From CAYXZQ01 sp964469935 (GTDB lineage Archaea; Nanobdellota; Nanobdellia; Woesearchaeales; DSVV01), in contig CAYXZQ010000010.1 of assembly GCA_964469935.1 (NCBI GenBank), forward strand, positions 1 through 42,004: a stretch of 42,004 nucleotides of DNA. The letters are read 5' to 3'. Of the stretch, positions 40,617-42,004 are shown in pieces (within the stretch, counting starts at the first letter, position 1; each line of letters starts with the position of its first letter). The notes under the pieces were generated by a model. That model made no database searches. It saw nothing but the letters and a program-made list of their open reading frames with translations, and was not told the DNA's origin. The position numbers and the translations under genes are program-made.

Positions 40617-40754
40617 TCAGCATTCAGTGAATTTCCCTTCCTTCAGGTCTTTGAGGGCTTCCTTGAACTCCCCAACTACATCCCATTCGACCTTTTCAAG
40701 AGCCTTTAGCCTCTCATATTCTTCCCTGGGAATCGTCACAGTATCACCTGTCAT
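40617..40754 (-). CDS. Antitoxin-like small protein
   Basis: 45 residues from ATG 40754 (MTGDTVTIPREEYERLKALE). An earlier in-frame ATG at 40793 would give 58 residues, but a TATA-like ATATAAAAA (about 40775-40784) sits between the two, favouring the shorter form. The VTIPREEYERL pattern followed by a charged helix (VVGEFKEALKDLKEGKF) is that of small archaeal antitoxins that partner RelE/ParE toxins. Convergent with the toxin-like gene, with no gap between stops; the usual order is same-strand. Confidence 0.6.
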   Translation of the reverse strand: MTGDTVTIPREEYERLKALEKVEWDVVGEFKEALKDLKEGKFTEC

Positions 40755-40804
40755 AAGGCAATAGATAATCCCCTGATTTTTATATTTTTCCATCAAAATC
40801 CATC

Positions 40805-41674
40805 TTAAGCTATCGAATCCATCGGGCTCCTGACATCCCTTATGTCCACAGTGGTCGAGCCGATATACCCTTCTGTGGTCCTGACATCCGAATGGCCCAG
40901 AAGCTTCTGGACCTTGTATATCGAGACATCATCCTCTATCAGGTGCGTCGCGAAGCTCGCCCTGAAGAGATGTGGATAAGCCCTCTTGCTAATCCCTACC
41001 CTCATCGCAGAAGCGCGTACAATCTCCTCAGCAGCCCTGACAGTGATGTGCCCGCCTCTCGGGCTGTCAAATACATATGCTGAATCCCTCTTCCTGCCTG
41101 CAATGTATTGCCTAAGATCCTCAATAAACCTGGCAGAGGTTATTACATGCCTGTCCTTCTTCCCCTTGCCATTTTCCACAAACAGCATCTTCCCATCAGT
41201 ATCAATATCGATTACCCTGAGCCTCACACACTCGCCAGCCCTGAGTCCCGACGAATACAACAACTCAATCAACAGCCTGTGCTTCGGGTTCCCGGTGCAA
41301 TCGATCAACTCCCTGATATCAGCAGGCGAGAACACTCTCGGAAGGTCCCTGGGCGTCTTCTGCCTCCTTATGAAGGTGAAAAGCCTCCTTCTCAGAAATC
41401 CCCCGTAATACGCCTTCAGGGAACTCTGCGCCATGTTCACGGTCCGAGGCTTCTTTCCTGCAAGGACCATCCCATGCAGATACCCTCTTATGTCGACAGT
41501 GCGCACCTCCCTCGGGCTCTTGCCGACATAATCCAGGAACTTACCGTTGTAATACAGATATATGTCAATCGTTTTATTGCTATAGCCCCTCAACTCTAGC
41601 TCGACTGCAAAATCCCGAAACCTCTCCCGAAAACCCTCAAGCATCGACTTCTGTACCGGTACAGCCACATCCAT
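40805..41674 (-). CDS. Tyrosine recombinase (XerA/integrase family)
   Basis: 289 residues from ATG 41674; ATG 41647 and an upstream TTG are alternatives. N-terminal SAM-like DNA-binding domain (about 10-90) and catalytic domain with Arg (SSGLRAGECVRLR), Lys (GKGKKDRHV), His-x-x-Arg (HLFRASFATHL), His (LLGHSDVRTTEGY) and the nucleophile Tyr in that last motif. All catalytic residues are present. The residue after the Arg is Ala where His is usual in Xer proteins. It could resolve chromosome dimers or move an element. It lies next to the toxin/antitoxin-like genes. Confidence 0.85.
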   Translation of the reverse strand: MDVAVPVQKSMLEGFRERFRDFAVELELRGYSNKTIDIYLYYNGKFLDYVGKSPREVRTVDIRGYLHGMVLAGKKPRTVNMAQSSLKAYYGGFLRRRLFTFIRRQKTPRDLPRVFSPADIRELIDCTGNPKHRLLIELLYSSGLRAGECVRLRVIDIDTDGKMLFVENGKGKKDRHVITSARFIEDLRQYIAGRKRDSAYVFDSPRGGHITVRAAEEIVRASAMRVGISKRAYPHLFRASFATHLIEDDVSIYKVQKLLGHSDVRTTEGYIGSTTVDIRDVRSPMDSIA

Positions 41675-41689
41675 CACCTTCAAGATCAA

Positions 41690-41880
41690 TCATAAATGAA
41701 GCTAAACCATCATCAGATATAAGCCTCACACCAAAATGTCCAGTGCCATTCTCACACGGAAGATTTCCGAAACCCCCTCATCCCACTCTCATAACATCCA
41801 TCAAACCCACTGGACAAATCATCTGGAAATGATTTAATTCTTCGTTTAATGGATGTTATATTCAATTTTTCCGTCTAAAA
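41690..41880. promoter_or_regulatory. Non-coding region with inverted TGTCCAGTG/CACTGGACA pair
   Basis: TGTCCAGTG at 41737-41745 and CCACTGGACA at 41807-41816 face each other about 62 bases apart. A small inverted repeat AAATCAT-CTGGAA-ATGATTT follows at about 41816-41835. TTATATTCA near 41852-41862 could be the TATA box for the frame at 41881. No gene is seen in this stretch. Confidence 0.4.
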
Positions 41881-42004
41881 ATGGCAATCAACAGAAAGAG
41901 AAAAAAGCGACAAATTATTGAAGCTCATTACCGCTGTAGCCCTCGAAGGACGGAAAAACTTTGCGGACGCAATCCGACCCCACGTTGTAGGGTCGGAGAA
42001 TATA
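41881..42004 (+). CDS. Possible Cys- and Arg-rich protein, cut by the window end
   Basis: Frame open from ATG 41881 to the edge (41 codons), beginning MAINRKRKKRQIIEAHYRC, with four Cys in the visible part. A TATA-like box about 25 bases upstream supports a leaderless start. Against this, the same DNA holds a perfect 8-base stem TCCGACCC/GGGTCGGA (about 41974-41998), so a structured RNA is also possible. Confidence 0.3.
   Translation, partial: MAINRKRKKRQIIEAHYRCSPRRTEKLCGRNPTPRCRVGEY

Noticed and set aside
40805..41880. A complete integrated element with attachment sites
   Set aside because: A recombinase and a repeated motif are present, but no matching pair of direct repeats that would bound an element could be found by eye.

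Overview
The window reads as a piece of an archaeal genome, most likely from the DPANN group (a Woesearchaeota-like lineage is my best guess, made from gene style and not from a search). The archaeal signs are a clamp-loader large subunit (RfcL), HerA and Mre11 DNA-repair proteins, a translin-family protein, a tRNA gene without encoded CCA, and AT-rich TATA boxes about 25 to 30 bases upstream of many start codons, often leaving almost no leader. Mixed in are genes of bacterial type: UvrA, UvrC, an aspartyl-tRNA synthetase with the bacterial inserted domain, and a tRNA-guanine transglycosylase of bacterial length. Genes are tightly packed, with many 4-base ATGA or GTGA overlaps.

Layout. 1-900: the 3' end of a cysteine-rich surface protein built on 84-base tandem repeats, cut by the window edge. 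911-5652: a membrane thioredoxin-fold protein, then HerA, a coiled-coil protein and Mre11 (DNA end processing). 5686-10939: an unknown cysteine-containing gene, then a five-gene reverse-strand operon gatC-gatA-acetyltransferase-maf-gatB. 11139-16322: a small unknown gene, the operon aspS-transporter-phosphatase, a SemiSWEET-like protein, and tgt. AspRS and GatCAB could together make Asn-tRNA. 16331-20440: a DUF2283/DUF4258 toxin-antitoxin-like pair, a cation/calcium exchanger, a small helical protein, and the operon translin-HD protein-aminopeptidase.

20540-28509 is the most interesting block. It appears to be a complete but unassigned membrane machine: three related polytopic membrane proteins, two coiled-coil proteins on the opposite strand, a 46-residue ribbon-helix-helix regulator with a palindromic AT-rich control region, a large TadA/VirB11-type secretion ATPase with three added CxxC pairs, and a 742-residue double TadC/PilC-type membrane platform. 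No pilin is seen here.

28490-29870 is accessory DNA. It holds tiny overlapping reading frames on the reverse strand behind a strong ribosome-binding site, palindromes, a small unknown gene, and a 178-base tandem array. Each array unit carries the 3' end of tRNA-Phe split in the T loop by 53 bases. The array contains a 100-N assembly gap and runs up to the intact tRNA-Phe(GAA) gene.

29989-40244: an OB-fold single-strand DNA-binding protein, an HD phosphohydrolase, GlyRS, a coiled-coil protein, RfcL, UvrA, an HD-like protein, a 72-residue protein, and a UvrC lacking the C-terminal helix-hairpin-helix domain. 40293-42004: a RelE-like toxin facing a small antitoxin-like gene, a tyrosine recombinase, an intergenic region with an inverted pair of a motif seen elsewhere in the window, and a possible gene running off the end.
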